Source: Ruegeria arenilitoris
GTDB lineage: Bacteria > Pseudomonadota > Alphaproteobacteria > Rhodobacterales > Rhodobacteraceae
Length of the DNA: 64,000 nucleotides
Direction: 5' to 3'
NCBI RefSeq assembly: GCF_013030265.1
Contig: NZ_WPZQ01000001.1
Span: 1 to 64,000 of the forward strand
Shown here: in pieces, positions 16,576 through 23,984 of the stretch
Layout of the letters: the number at the start of each line of letters is the position of its first letter
How positions within the stretch are numbered: position 1 is the stretch's first letter
Notes under the pieces: generated by a model
The model's database searches: none
The model's input: only the letters and a program-made list of their open reading frames with translations
What the model was told of the DNA's origin: nothing
Program-made: the position numbers and the translations under genes

Positions 16576-18186
16576 ATGCAGTCTGTCTTTCGGACAAGTA
16601 CCAGTCTTCTTCTTGCCGCCTGTTTTGCGGTTTCAGCGTCCTTTACATCGGCAGCAACCGATGAAGGGCAAAGTACAGCTTTCCAGATGTCAGTTGCCGA
16701 GAGCACTTCGGCAGGGTCTGGTCTTGCTGAGTTCTATCGCAACAATGGCTTTGAACCAGTTTGGGTTGGCGATACGCCGGAACATGCAGCCAGACGTGCG
16801 GCTCTGATCAGAGCTCTGTCAAACGTGGAAATGCACGGTTTGCCAGCGTCCAGATATGATGTTCAGTCGCTGATCTCGAAAATGCAGGATGCCAAATCGG
16901 TCAGGGATCTTGGCCAGATAGAGGCTGAGCTCAGCCGTGTTTTTCTGAATTACGCGCGTGACGTGCAGTCGGGTGCGTTGCGCCCCTCACAAGTTGATCC
17001 CGGCCTTGTTCGAACCGTCAATCGGCTGCCGGCCGAGGAACATCTGAACGCGGTCTTGGCTTCTAAAGATGGTGCCTACATTCAGCAGCTGGCGCCTCAG
17101 ACCGGGCAATATCGCGCGCTTATGAAGCAGAAAATGGCGCTTGAAGCTCTGATCGCGAAAGGCGGTTGGGGATCGACAGTTCCGGTTGATAAGCTGGAGT
17201 TGGGCGACAGTGGGCCGAATGTAATTAAGCTTCGCAACAGATTGGTTTCATTGGGGTATATGAAGCCGACTGCCAGCCCGACTTTCGATAAAACGCTTCT
17301 GTCCGCAGTGAAGGATTTTCAGCGAGATCATGGCCTGGAGCCTGATGGTGTTGCTGGTCAGGGCACGATAACCGAACTTAACCGTCCGGCCTCGGATCGT
17401 TTGAAAGCCGTACTCGTTGCGCTAGAGCGGGAGCGTTGGCTGCCGCGTGAACGGGGCGAACGCCATATCCTTGTAAATCAGGCGGATTTTTCGGCTAAGA
17501 TCGTAGATGACGGTCGCGTCACGTTCGAAACGCGCGCGGTTATCGGAAAAAACACTCATGATCGTCGTAGCCCGGAATTCTCGGATGAGATGGAGCATAT
17601 GGTGATTAACCCGAGTTGGTACGTGCCACGCTCGATCATCACCAAAGAATATCTGCCAAAATTGCGCGCCAATCCGAATGCGGTAGGTCATATCGAGATC
17701 ACCGATCGCCGGGGGCGTCAGGTAAACCGAGGGGCGGTGGATTTCACCCAATTCACGGCTAAGAACTTTCCGTTCGCCATGCGACAGCCTCCAAGCAAGA
17801 GCAATGCACTTGGTTTGGTGAAGTTCATGTTCCCGAACAAGCACAATATCTATCTGCACGATACGCCGCAAAAGAGCTTGTTTGCGCGTGAAGTGCGTGC
17901 ATTCTCGCACGGATGTATTCGTTTGGCGCAGCCATTCGAATTTGCGTATGCTTTGCTGGCGCGTCAGGAAGAAGATCCCAAAGCGTTTTTCCACCGCATC
18001 CTGAGCTCGGGTAAAGAAACCAAGGTGAACCTGGATAAACCGGTTCCGGTGCACTTGATTTACCGGACAGCCTATATCGGCCCCAAAGGTGAGGTGCAGT
18101 ATCGCCGCGATGTCTATGATCGGGATCGAAAAATTTGGGAAGCGCTGCAAAAAGCAGGGGTGGTCCTGCCTGACGTTCAGGGGTAA
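16576..18186 (+). CDS. L,D-transpeptidase, YcbB/LdtD type
   Basis: Periplasmic enzyme that forms 3-3 cross-links in peptidoglycan. 536 aa from ATG 16576 (AAGG site 8 bases upstream; the TTG at 16555 is less likely). Signal peptide at 1-25. A scaffold region at about 45-200 is followed by a peptidoglycan-binding domain at about 213-273 (LELGDSGPNVIKLRNRLVSLGY and AVKDFQRDHGLEPDGVAG), and the YkuD catalytic domain at about 300-500 has HDTPQK and the nucleophile motif FSHGCIRL (Cys about 447). It is divergent from the DUF882 peptidase and followed 35 bases later by lpxD. Confidence 0.95.
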   Translation: MQSVFRTSTSLLLAACFAVSASFTSAATDEGQSTAFQMSVAESTSAGSGLAEFYRNNGFEPVWVGDTPEHAARRAALIRALSNVEMHGLPASRYDVQSLISKMQDAKSVRDLGQIEAELSRVFLNYARDVQSGALRPSQVDPGLVRTVNRLPAEEHLNAVLASKDGAYIQQLAPQTGQYRALMKQKMALEALIAKGGWGSTVPVDKLELGDSGPNVIKLRNRLVSLGYMKPTASPTFDKTLLSAVKDFQRDHGLEPDGVAGQGTITELNRPASDRLKAVLVALERERWLPRERGERHILVNQADFSAKIVDDGRVTFETRAVIGKNTHDRRSPEFSDEMEHMVINPSWYVPRSIITKEYLPKLRANPNAVGHIEITDRRGRQVNRGAVDFTQFTAKNFPFAMRQPPSKSNALGLVKFMFPNKHNIYLHDTPQKSLFAREVRAFSHGCIRLAQPFEFAYALLARQEEDPKAFFHRILSSGKETKVNLDKPVPVHLIYRTAYIGPKGEVQYRRDVYDRDRKIWEALQKAGVVLPDVQG

Positions 18187-18221
18187 TCACGCAGGCAAGT
18201 CCTGATATAAGGAAGCCTGCC

Positions 18222-19313
18222 ATGCAGTTTACCATTCAACAAATTGCTGACGCGCTCGGTGTCCCGGCCGAGGGTAACACTGATCTGACAATCCTGCGTG
18301 CTGCGGAACCGGCTGAGGCGGGGGCCACGGACCTGGCAATGGCAATGTCGCCCAAATACGCCGAGGCACTTTCGTCCGGTACTGCTCGCGCAGCAGTGTT
18401 ATGGGAAGGTGCAGACTGGAAGGCTCTTGGGTTGGAGGCAGCGTTGTTTGTGCCACGTCCGCGGATGGCAATGGCCGGGATTACAGCCATGCTGGACCGG
18501 GGGCAGGGCGTAGAACCGGGCATTCACCCTTCGGCAGTGATCGATCCAACTGCTGACATCGGTGACGACGTTGCAATCGGCCCTCTGAGTGTGGTTGGCG
18601 CGCGCGCCCAAATTGGCGCGGGATCAGTGGTCGGCGCCCATTGCGTTATAGGGATGGATGCGAAGCTGGGCTCCAACGCGGTCCTGCGCGAAATGGTCAG
18701 CATCGGCGCACGGGCTCAGATTGGCGACCGTTTCATTGCGCAACCCGGCGCACGGATTGGCGGTGACGGGTTTAGCTTTGTTACGCCCGAAGTGTCTGAC
18801 GTCGAAAATGTCCGCAAGACCATGGGCGACAAAGGAGACGCCAAGGCTCAGAACTGGCTGCGCATCCATTCGCTCGGCGCGGTCGAAATCGGTGATGATG
18901 TCGAGGTCGGCGCGAACTGCACCATCGACAACGGAACTATCCGCAATACGAGCATTGGTAGCGGATCGAAACTGGATAACCTTGTCCACGTGGGCCACAA
19001 TACCCGGGTTGGGCAAGATTGCTTGTTGTGCGGCCAGACAGGCGTTTCAGGTTCAGTTGAAATCGGAAACAATGTTGTTCTGGGCGGTCAAACCGGGGTC
19101 GTGGATAATATTTTCATTGGCAATGGAGTGATCTCTGGCGGTGGAACCAAGATCCTGTCCAATGTACCTGCCGGGCGCGTAATCATGGGCTATCCGGGCA
19201 TAAAAATGGAAAGCCACACAGACATCTATAAGGCTCAGCGCCGGCTGCCGCGTATGGCACGTGACGTCGAGGCGTTGAAAAAGGCTGTTTTCAAACAGCC
19301 TCCAAGCGATTAA
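18222..19313 (+). CDS. lpxD: UDP-3-O-(3-hydroxyacyl)glucosamine N-acyltransferase LpxD
   Basis: Third step of lipid A synthesis: adds a 3-hydroxyacyl chain from acyl-ACP to the glucosamine nitrogen. 363 aa. N-terminal uridine-binding domain (1-105), then a left-handed beta-helix of hexapeptide repeats (about 106-320, IGDDVAIGPLSVVGARAQIG and so on), with the catalytic histidine region LDNLVHVGHNTRVGQ. Not embedded in the usual fabZ-lpxA cluster; here it precedes an acyl carrier protein and a ketoacyl synthase, which suggests a local supply of a specific acyl donor. Confidence 0.96.
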   Translation: MQFTIQQIADALGVPAEGNTDLTILRAAEPAEAGATDLAMAMSPKYAEALSSGTARAAVLWEGADWKALGLEAALFVPRPRMAMAGITAMLDRGQGVEPGIHPSAVIDPTADIGDDVAIGPLSVVGARAQIGAGSVVGAHCVIGMDAKLGSNAVLREMVSIGARAQIGDRFIAQPGARIGGDGFSFVTPEVSDVENVRKTMGDKGDAKAQNWLRIHSLGAVEIGDDVEVGANCTIDNGTIRNTSIGSGSKLDNLVHVGHNTRVGQDCLLCGQTGVSGSVEIGNNVVLGGQTGVVDNIFIGNGVISGGGTKILSNVPAGRVIMGYPGIKMESHTDIYKAQRRLPRMARDVEALKKAVFKQPPSD

Positions 19314-19345
19314 ATCATCCTCAAAGCGATAATTAGGGGATCACT

Positions 19346-19603
19346 ATGAGCATCAGCGACCGCGTCATCGCGATCATTGCAGAGCAGGCAGTGCTGGAGC
19401 CATCCGATGTCACGCCTGAAAGCACGCTTGAGGATCTGGGCATCGACAGTCTTGGATTGGTCGAGAGCATTTTCGCCATTGAAGAAGAATTTGACATAAC
19501 GATCCCCTTCAACGCGAATGAACCAACAGCCAGCGATTTCGATATTTCGAATGTCGCTGCCATCATCGCCGGGATTGAAAAGCTGGTTGCGGAAAAGGTC
19601 TGA
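19346..19603 (+). CDS. Acyl carrier protein, secondary type
   Basis: 85-aa acyl carrier protein. The phosphopantetheine site is LGIDSLGLVE with Ser35. It differs from housekeeping AcpP (usually DSLDTVEL), with DSLGLVESIFAIEEEFDI here, and is therefore probably a dedicated carrier. It lies 32 bases after lpxD and 9 bases before a ketoacyl synthase gene. The context suggests a role in envelope lipid or lipid A acyl chain supply. Length and sequence do not match rhizobial AcpXL closely enough to name it. Confidence 0.9.
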   Translation: MSISDRVIAIIAEQAVLEPSDVTPESTLEDLGIDSLGLVESIFAIEEEFDITIPFNANEPTASDFDISNVAAIIAGIEKLVAEKV

Positions 19604-19612
19604 CAAGCGATC

Positions 19613-20821
19613 ATGAAACGCGTTGTCATTACAGGTGCCGGCACAATCAACTCGTTGGGCCATTCAGTTCCGGATACGCTTGAAGCCATGAGAGAAGGCC
19701 GGTGCGGCATATCGGAACTGGAATTCCGGGATGTCGAAAGGCTGGCAATCAAGATCGGCGGTCAGGTCCGCGGGTTCGAAGCTGAAGGCCGTTTTAACCG
19801 TCAGCAAATGACATTGTATGATCGGTTCACTCAATTCACACTGACGGCCGCAAAAGAGGCCATCGAACAATCAGGTATCGAGTTTCATGGCGAACTTGCT
19901 GCACGGTCCGGGGTCGTCTTGGGTACTGCCGGCGGTGGAGTGTCTACATGGGACGATAACTATCGCTCTGTCTATGAAGATGGCAAAAACCGCGTTCATC
20001 CCTTTGTCGTCCCTAAGTTGATGAACAACGCTGCTGCCAGCCACGTTTCGATGGAGCACAACCTCAAAGGTCCAAGCTTTACAGTTTCCACAGCCTGTGC
20101 ATCTTCCAATCACGCGATGGCATTGGCCTTTCAGATGGTCCGCAGCGGTGCTGCGCCAGCGATGTTGACTGGCGGTTCGGAATCTATGCTCTGCTTTGGG
20201 GGCGTAAAGGCTTGGGAAGGCTTGCGCGTTATGTCCAAGGACGCCTGCCGCCCATTCAGCGCTAACCGCAATGGTATGGTTCAGGGCGAAGGTGCAGGTG
20301 TGTTCGTGTTCGAGGAGTACGAGCACGCACGGGCTCGGGGTGCTGAGATTTTGTGTGAGGTCGTTGGATATGCGATGTCTTCCGATGCCGCAGATATCGT
20401 GATGCCCAGCAAACAAGGCGCATCACGCGCGATGTCCGGGGCACTGGCTGATGCCAAGCTGAATGCCAGCGATGTTTGTTACATCAATGCGCACGGAACC
20501 GGTACAGCGGCAAATGACAAAACCGAATGCGCTGCGGTTGCAGATGTGTTTGGTCCTCATGCCGATGAATTGATGATTTCTTCGACCAAATCGATGCATG
20601 GTCACCTTATTGGTGGTACGGGTGCAGTGGAATTGCTGGCCTGTATTATGGCACTCAAAGACGGCGTTATTGCCCCGACGATCGGCTATGAAGAACCTGA
20701 TCCGGAATGCGCTTTGGATGTTGTCCCGAATGAGGCGCGTGATGCGAAGATCGATGTTGCTTTGAGCAACGCGTTTGCGTTCGGTGGCCTGAATGCGGTT
20801 CTCGCGCTGAAGCGGGTCTAA
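19613..20821 (+). CDS. Beta-ketoacyl-ACP synthase II-like (KAS)
   Basis: 402-aa condensing enzyme of the FabF family, acting with the adjacent carrier protein. The Cys-His-His triad is intact: STACASSNHA (C162), INAHGTGTAANDKTE (H294) and SMHGHLIGGTG (H331), with the lysine in STKSMHG. It is somewhat divergent at the N-terminus (TINSLGHSVPDTLEAMREG). Probably a second KAS, not the housekeeping FabF, because it forms a pair with a special ACP next to lpxD. A strong terminator follows directly. Confidence 0.9.
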   Translation: MKRVVITGAGTINSLGHSVPDTLEAMREGRCGISELEFRDVERLAIKIGGQVRGFEAEGRFNRQQMTLYDRFTQFTLTAAKEAIEQSGIEFHGELAARSGVVLGTAGGGVSTWDDNYRSVYEDGKNRVHPFVVPKLMNNAAASHVSMEHNLKGPSFTVSTACASSNHAMALAFQMVRSGAAPAMLTGGSESMLCFGGVKAWEGLRVMSKDACRPFSANRNGMVQGEGAGVFVFEEYEHARARGAEILCEVVGYAMSSDAADIVMPSKQGASRAMSGALADAKLNASDVCYINAHGTGTAANDKTECAAVADVFGPHADELMISSTKSMHGHLIGGTGAVELLACIMALKDGVIAPTIGYEEPDPECALDVVPNEARDAKIDVALSNAFAFGGLNAVLALKRV

Positions 20822-20823
20822 CA

Positions 20824-20856
20824 AAAAAAGCCGCCGAGATAACCGGCGGCTTTTTC
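20824..20856. terminator. Bidirectional Rho-independent terminator
   Basis: GCCGCCG (20830-20836) and CGGCGGC (20844-20850) flanked by A- and T-runs, between the convergent KAS and IalB genes. It can serve both strands. Confidence 0.9.
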
Positions 20857-20873
20857 GTAGGTTTGTTTTCGTC

Positions 20874-21482
20874 TTAATTCAGATTAACGGACAGTCCGTC
20901 AAATGCTGACGTGAAACCGCTGAGGGACATTTCCATGTCCAGTATCTGATCCGGGAAACGGGCCGGAACCAGCGACAGAACGGCTTTTGTGCCCGCCTTC
21001 ATTGCGTCCACATCACCTTGCGTCAGACCCAGCTGCGCTACGCAGCCGACCGGCACACAGTGGTGATAGTTATAGAGCTTGCGCGGAGCTCCATCGATTG
21101 ACAGAGCCAGTTGGGCCTGCAGGAGAGTTTCGAGCGGAACAATCACGTTTGCCCAAGCGACAGCGGCACCGCCCTCGGGCAATTTTCCAACGGTAATCTC
21201 AGCAATGGGTTCACCCTGTTGGCCACTAAGTACCTGGACCATCGCACAAGGGTCTTCACCGTTTTCAGCCTTCAGACACGAAATTTCCCAATCGCCCGAT
21301 TTTTCCTTAACGTACTGCTCGCCAATGCGGGGACCGGTTTCGCCCAGATCCAGGTCAGTACCCGCTTCGGCTTGCGGCGCATCTGCCGGTGTTTCCGCGT
21401 CCTGCGTGGTTTCCTGAGCAATGGCTACACCGCACCAAAGAGCGGCCGCCACCATGTTAAGTGGGAGAAGTTTCTTGATCAT
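20874..21482 (-). CDS. Exported invasion-associated-locus-B (IalB) family protein
   Basis: 202 aa from ATG 21482 with a signal peptide (MIKKLLPLNMVAAALWCGVAIAQ). A low-complexity acidic spacer (ETTQDAETPADAPQAEAGTD) is followed by the IalB domain (PF06776) from about residue 55. Typical features are DWEISCLKAENGEDPC, the paired cysteines in HHCVPVGC and the LSLSGFTSAFDGL end. Members are periplasmic and widespread in alphaproteobacteria; despite the name, most are not virulence factors and the biochemical role is not known. It is convergent with the KAS gene. Confidence 0.9.
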   Translation of the reverse strand: MIKKLLPLNMVAAALWCGVAIAQETTQDAETPADAPQAEAGTDLDLGETGPRIGEQYVKEKSGDWEISCLKAENGEDPCAMVQVLSGQQGEPIAEITVGKLPEGGAAVAWANVIVPLETLLQAQLALSIDGAPRKLYNYHHCVPVGCVAQLGLTQGDVDAMKAGTKAVLSLVPARFPDQILDMEMSLSGFTSAFDGLSVNLN

Positions 21483-21633
21483 GAATGCCTCATTGTGCTG
21501 ATCCAGCTTTTCCACTCGTCTAACATCTGAAACTTCAGGTGTCAGGCGCAAACCTGTCATTGTTTTGCGAATTGAACGAAATTCTGCCGAATACGCACAA
21601 AGACCGCTGTTTTCGGTCTTGTGCAGGCCAATG

Positions 21634-21701
21634 AAAAAGGGAGCCGGTGAGGCGGCTCCCCTTAGAATAGTTCTCCCCGTCGGACTGGCCGACTTAGTTA
21701 T
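21634..21701 (-). ncRNA. Candidate small RNA 1 (about 68 nt)
   Basis: Downstream of a good promoter, the minus strand reads a perfect hairpin GTCGG-CCAGT-CCGAC (21679-21693), a single-stranded stretch with GGGGAGAACTATTCTAAG, and then a strong terminator, GGGAGCCG/CGGCTCCC (21641-21660 region) followed by TTTTT. There is no reading frame. The GGGGAG motif resembles a ribosome site, so it could titrate or pair with C-rich targets. No known family was recognised. Confidence 0.6.
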
Positions 21702-21707
21702 GCGCAG

Positions 21708-21736
21708 ACGTTACGAAAGGGGAAGCCAGCGGTCAA
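21708..21736 (-). promoter_or_regulatory. Sigma-70-type promoter for small RNA 1
   Basis: On the minus strand TTGACC (21736-21731) is followed by an exact 17-bp spacer and TAACGT (21713-21708). The start site would be about 21701, giving a short transcript that ends at the terminator near 21634. Confidence 0.65.
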
Positions 21737-21794
21737 CAGCTATCCTGAAAATTTAATCATTCTACGCATTTGAATATTTTACATAAAGGCCACG

Positions 21795-21890
21795 AAAAAA
21801 GCCGTGCCCGCAGGCACGGCCAGTCGACAGGGAGGAAGTCTGCCCTCGACGGCTTGAGCCGCATTGAAGGCAAATTGACTATCGCAGCCA
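21795..21890 (-). ncRNA. Candidate small RNA 2 with anti-Shine-Dalgarno loop
   Basis: On the minus strand a small hairpin CGGC-TCAA-GCCG (about 21849-21862), then a stem GTCGA-GGG/CCC-TG-TCGAC (21823-21850) with a loop that contains CTTCCT next to CCC, and then a terminator GCCGTGCC-TGCG-GGCACGGC (21801-21820) followed by six T. The CTTCCTCCC motif resembles the loop motif of the CcsR/cuckoo RNAs of Rhodobacter. No clear promoter was seen, so the 5' end is a guess. Confidence 0.5.
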
Positions 21891-21944
21891 AAGGTTAAGT
21901 TTGTATGCTGGTCAAAGAGCGATGAAGTTTAGGATAGTAAATCC

Positions 21945-23492
21945 ATGAGCGAGAACATATTTGTTGGCGGTGCAGGGCCGGACTACGGGCAAGCACAAGG
22001 GCTGACTTTGAAGTATGCAAACCGTCACGGTTTGATTGCGGGTGCAACGGGCACAGGCAAAACCGTAACGTTGCAAATCTTGGCCGAAGGTTTCTCGCAA
22101 GCTGGTGTTCCTGTGTTTCTGGCCGATGTCAAAGGGGATCTGTCTGGCCTTGCACGATCCGGCAGCGACCAACACAAGTTACATAAAGCTTTTATGGAGC
22201 GTGCTGAACGAATTGGGTTTACGGATTTTTCCTATTCTGCTTGTCCGGTGACATTCTGGGATCTGTTTGGTGAGCAAGGACATCCGGTCCGCACGACAGT
22301 AACCGAGATGGGCCCATTGCTGTTTTCCCGTTTGCTGGAACTGTCCGAAGCCCAGGAAGGGATTCTGAACATTGCATTTCGGGTTGCCGATGAAGAGGGA
22401 ATGCCATTGCTGGATCTCAAAGATCTTCAGGCATTGCTGGTTTGGATCGGTGAAAATCGGGCACAACTTTCCCTGAGATACGGTAACGTATCGACAGCTT
22501 CGATTGGGGCGATACAACGGCGTTTGCTGGTACTGGAAAACCAGGGTGGGAACCGTTTGTTCGGTGAGCCAGCCTTGGCCTTGTCCGATCTCATGCGAAA
22601 GGATGAAAACGGGCACGGGATGGTGAACATCCTGGCTTCGGATAAGTTGATGGGGGCACCGCGCCTCTATGCGACTTTCCTTCTTTGGTTGCTGAGCGAG
22701 CTGTTCGAAGAACTTCCCGAAGTTGGTGATCCCGACAAACCAAAACTGGTCTTCTTTTTTGACGAAGCACACTTGCTATTTGAGGATGCTCCGAAGGTTC
22801 TGGTCGACAAGGTTGAACAGGTGGCGCGCCTGATCCGGTCAAAGGGGGTTGGGGTTTATTTCATTACCCAGAACCCGGCCGACATCCCCGAGGATATACT
22901 CGGTCAATTGGGTAACCGGGTTCAGCATGCGTTACGCGCCTTTACCGCGCGGGATCGCAAGAACCTACGGCTTGCGGCCGAAACCTATCGCGAGAATCCG
23001 GCCTTCGATACCGAGACTGCTATCCGGGAAGTTGGGGTCGGAGAAGCCGTGACGTCCATGCTTGAGAAAAAAGGTATTCCGGGCATGGTTGAACGCACCC
23101 TTATTCGCCCTCCTGGGTCCCAGCTTGGGCCAATCACTGCAGCGGAACGTCAAGCTGTTCTCGATGCGTCTCCAATGGCGGGAAAGTATGACAAGCTGCT
23201 GGATCGGAAATCGGCGTTTGAGATTTTGCAGGCTAGAGCGAACCAGGCTGCGCAAGAGGCAGAGGTCGCGGAAGCTGACGAAGTAGTTGAACGGCAAAGT
23301 CCGATGGAACGGGAGTATTCGTCGGCTCGCCGATACACCGGTGGACGTGTTGGCCGATCAACATCAAGGGCGGTGCGCAAGAAAGACACTTTTGCCAGTG
23401 CAATGAGTGAAGCGGTGATAAAGGAACTCAAAGGCACCACAGGCCGCCGGATTGTGCGTGGCATTTTGGGCGGTTTGTTCAGAAACCGATAG
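21945..23492 (+). CDS. HerA-like/YjgR (DUF853) ATPase
   Basis: 515-aa P-loop ATPase of the FtsK-HerA superfamily, YjgR type. Walker A is GATGTGKTVT (about 32-41), Walker B region is LVFFFDEAHLLF (about 265-276), and the arginine-finger region is FITQNPADIPEDILGQLGNRVQHALRAFTARD, characteristic of this family. The C-terminal end is basic (RRYTGGRVGRSTSRAVRKK). It lacks the NurA partner seen in archaea. The cellular role is unknown. It stands alone and ends in a terminator. Confidence 0.9.
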   Translation: MSENIFVGGAGPDYGQAQGLTLKYANRHGLIAGATGTGKTVTLQILAEGFSQAGVPVFLADVKGDLSGLARSGSDQHKLHKAFMERAERIGFTDFSYSACPVTFWDLFGEQGHPVRTTVTEMGPLLFSRLLELSEAQEGILNIAFRVADEEGMPLLDLKDLQALLVWIGENRAQLSLRYGNVSTASIGAIQRRLLVLENQGGNRLFGEPALALSDLMRKDENGHGMVNILASDKLMGAPRLYATFLLWLLSELFEELPEVGDPDKPKLVFFFDEAHLLFEDAPKVLVDKVEQVARLIRSKGVGVYFITQNPADIPEDILGQLGNRVQHALRAFTARDRKNLRLAAETYRENPAFDTETAIREVGVGEAVTSMLEKKGIPGMVERTLIRPPGSQLGPITAAERQAVLDASPMAGKYDKLLDRKSAFEILQARANQAAQEAEVAEADEVVERQSPMEREYSSARRYTGGRVGRSTSRAVRKKDTFASAMSEAVIKELKGTTGRRIVRGILGGLFRNR

Positions 23493-23502
23493 AATTGGCG
23501 TT

Positions 23503-23534
23503 AAGCCCCGCTGAAACGAAACTGCGGGGCTTTT
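23503..23534 (+). terminator. Rho-independent terminator after the HerA-like gene
   Basis: GCCCCGC (23505-23511) and GCGGGGC (23524-23530) form a 7-bp stem followed by TTTTA. It can also serve the convergent lipoprotein gene. Confidence 0.85.
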
Positions 23535-23539
23535 ATCGC

Positions 23540-23794
23540 TTAGCGTTTGAGCCGCCTTTGGCCTTCTTGCCGACAGTAGTTATCCGCTTGAGTAACAGAC
23601 ATCTTAGTAGCAGGGTAATCGATTGCACGATCCCAAGTTACACGATCCAGACGATAGAGCTGGCAGGTGACGACACCTTGGGGTGTCTGAACTTGGACTG
23701 GAGTCGTTTCAAGGTCTTCCGGGCTGGGGATGCAGCCGGCCAAGGCTGCCAGAACGGGCAAAAGAGTGACGGATGTGGTGAATGGTTTTTTCAT
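23540..23794 (-). CDS. Small hypothetical lipoprotein
   Basis: 84 aa with a lipoprotein signal: MKKPFTTSVTLLPVLAALAGC, lipobox LAGC with Cys21. The mature part is about 64 residues with two more cysteines (VVTCQLYRLDR and DNYCRQEGQRR) that could form a disulfide. A probable outer-membrane or inner-membrane anchored periplasmic protein; residue +2 is Ile, not Asp. No family recognised. Convergent with the HerA-like gene. Confidence 0.8.
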   Translation of the reverse strand: MKKPFTTSVTLLPVLAALAGCIPSPEDLETTPVQVQTPQGVVTCQLYRLDRVTWDRAIDYPATKMSVTQADNYCRQEGQRRLKR

Positions 23795-23934
23795 GAGTGT
23801 CTGTGTTCTTTTATGATGACCAGAGCTGATTGTTACGAAACGTCGATGATACTGAGTGAATTGGTTCGTTACATTGGAACGAACACGTTTACCGACGATG
23901 AACCCGTGTATAAAGTTCTTTGTTTAGAATCAAG

Positions 23935-23964
23935 AAGCCGCGCCGAATTGCGACGCGGCTTTTA
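23935..23964. terminator. Bidirectional terminator after livM
   Basis: GCCGCG (23937-23942) and CGCGGC (23954-23959) with TTTT on the plus side and TTCTT on the minus side. It lies 20 bases past the livM stop. An additional perfect hairpin GTTCGTT-ACATTGG-AACGAAC sits at 23864-23884. Confidence 0.7.
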
Positions 23965-23984
23965 GTTTGTGGAGGTTTCCGGAA

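Noticed and set aside
21565-21756. 63-aa plus-strand frame in the small-RNA intergenic region
   Set aside because: No ribosome site, Arg-rich, and it covers a terminator hairpin and promoter on the other strand.
23846-23965. 39-aa plus-strand frame before the livM terminator
   Set aside because: No Shine-Dalgarno site, and its last codons form the terminator stem; likely chance.
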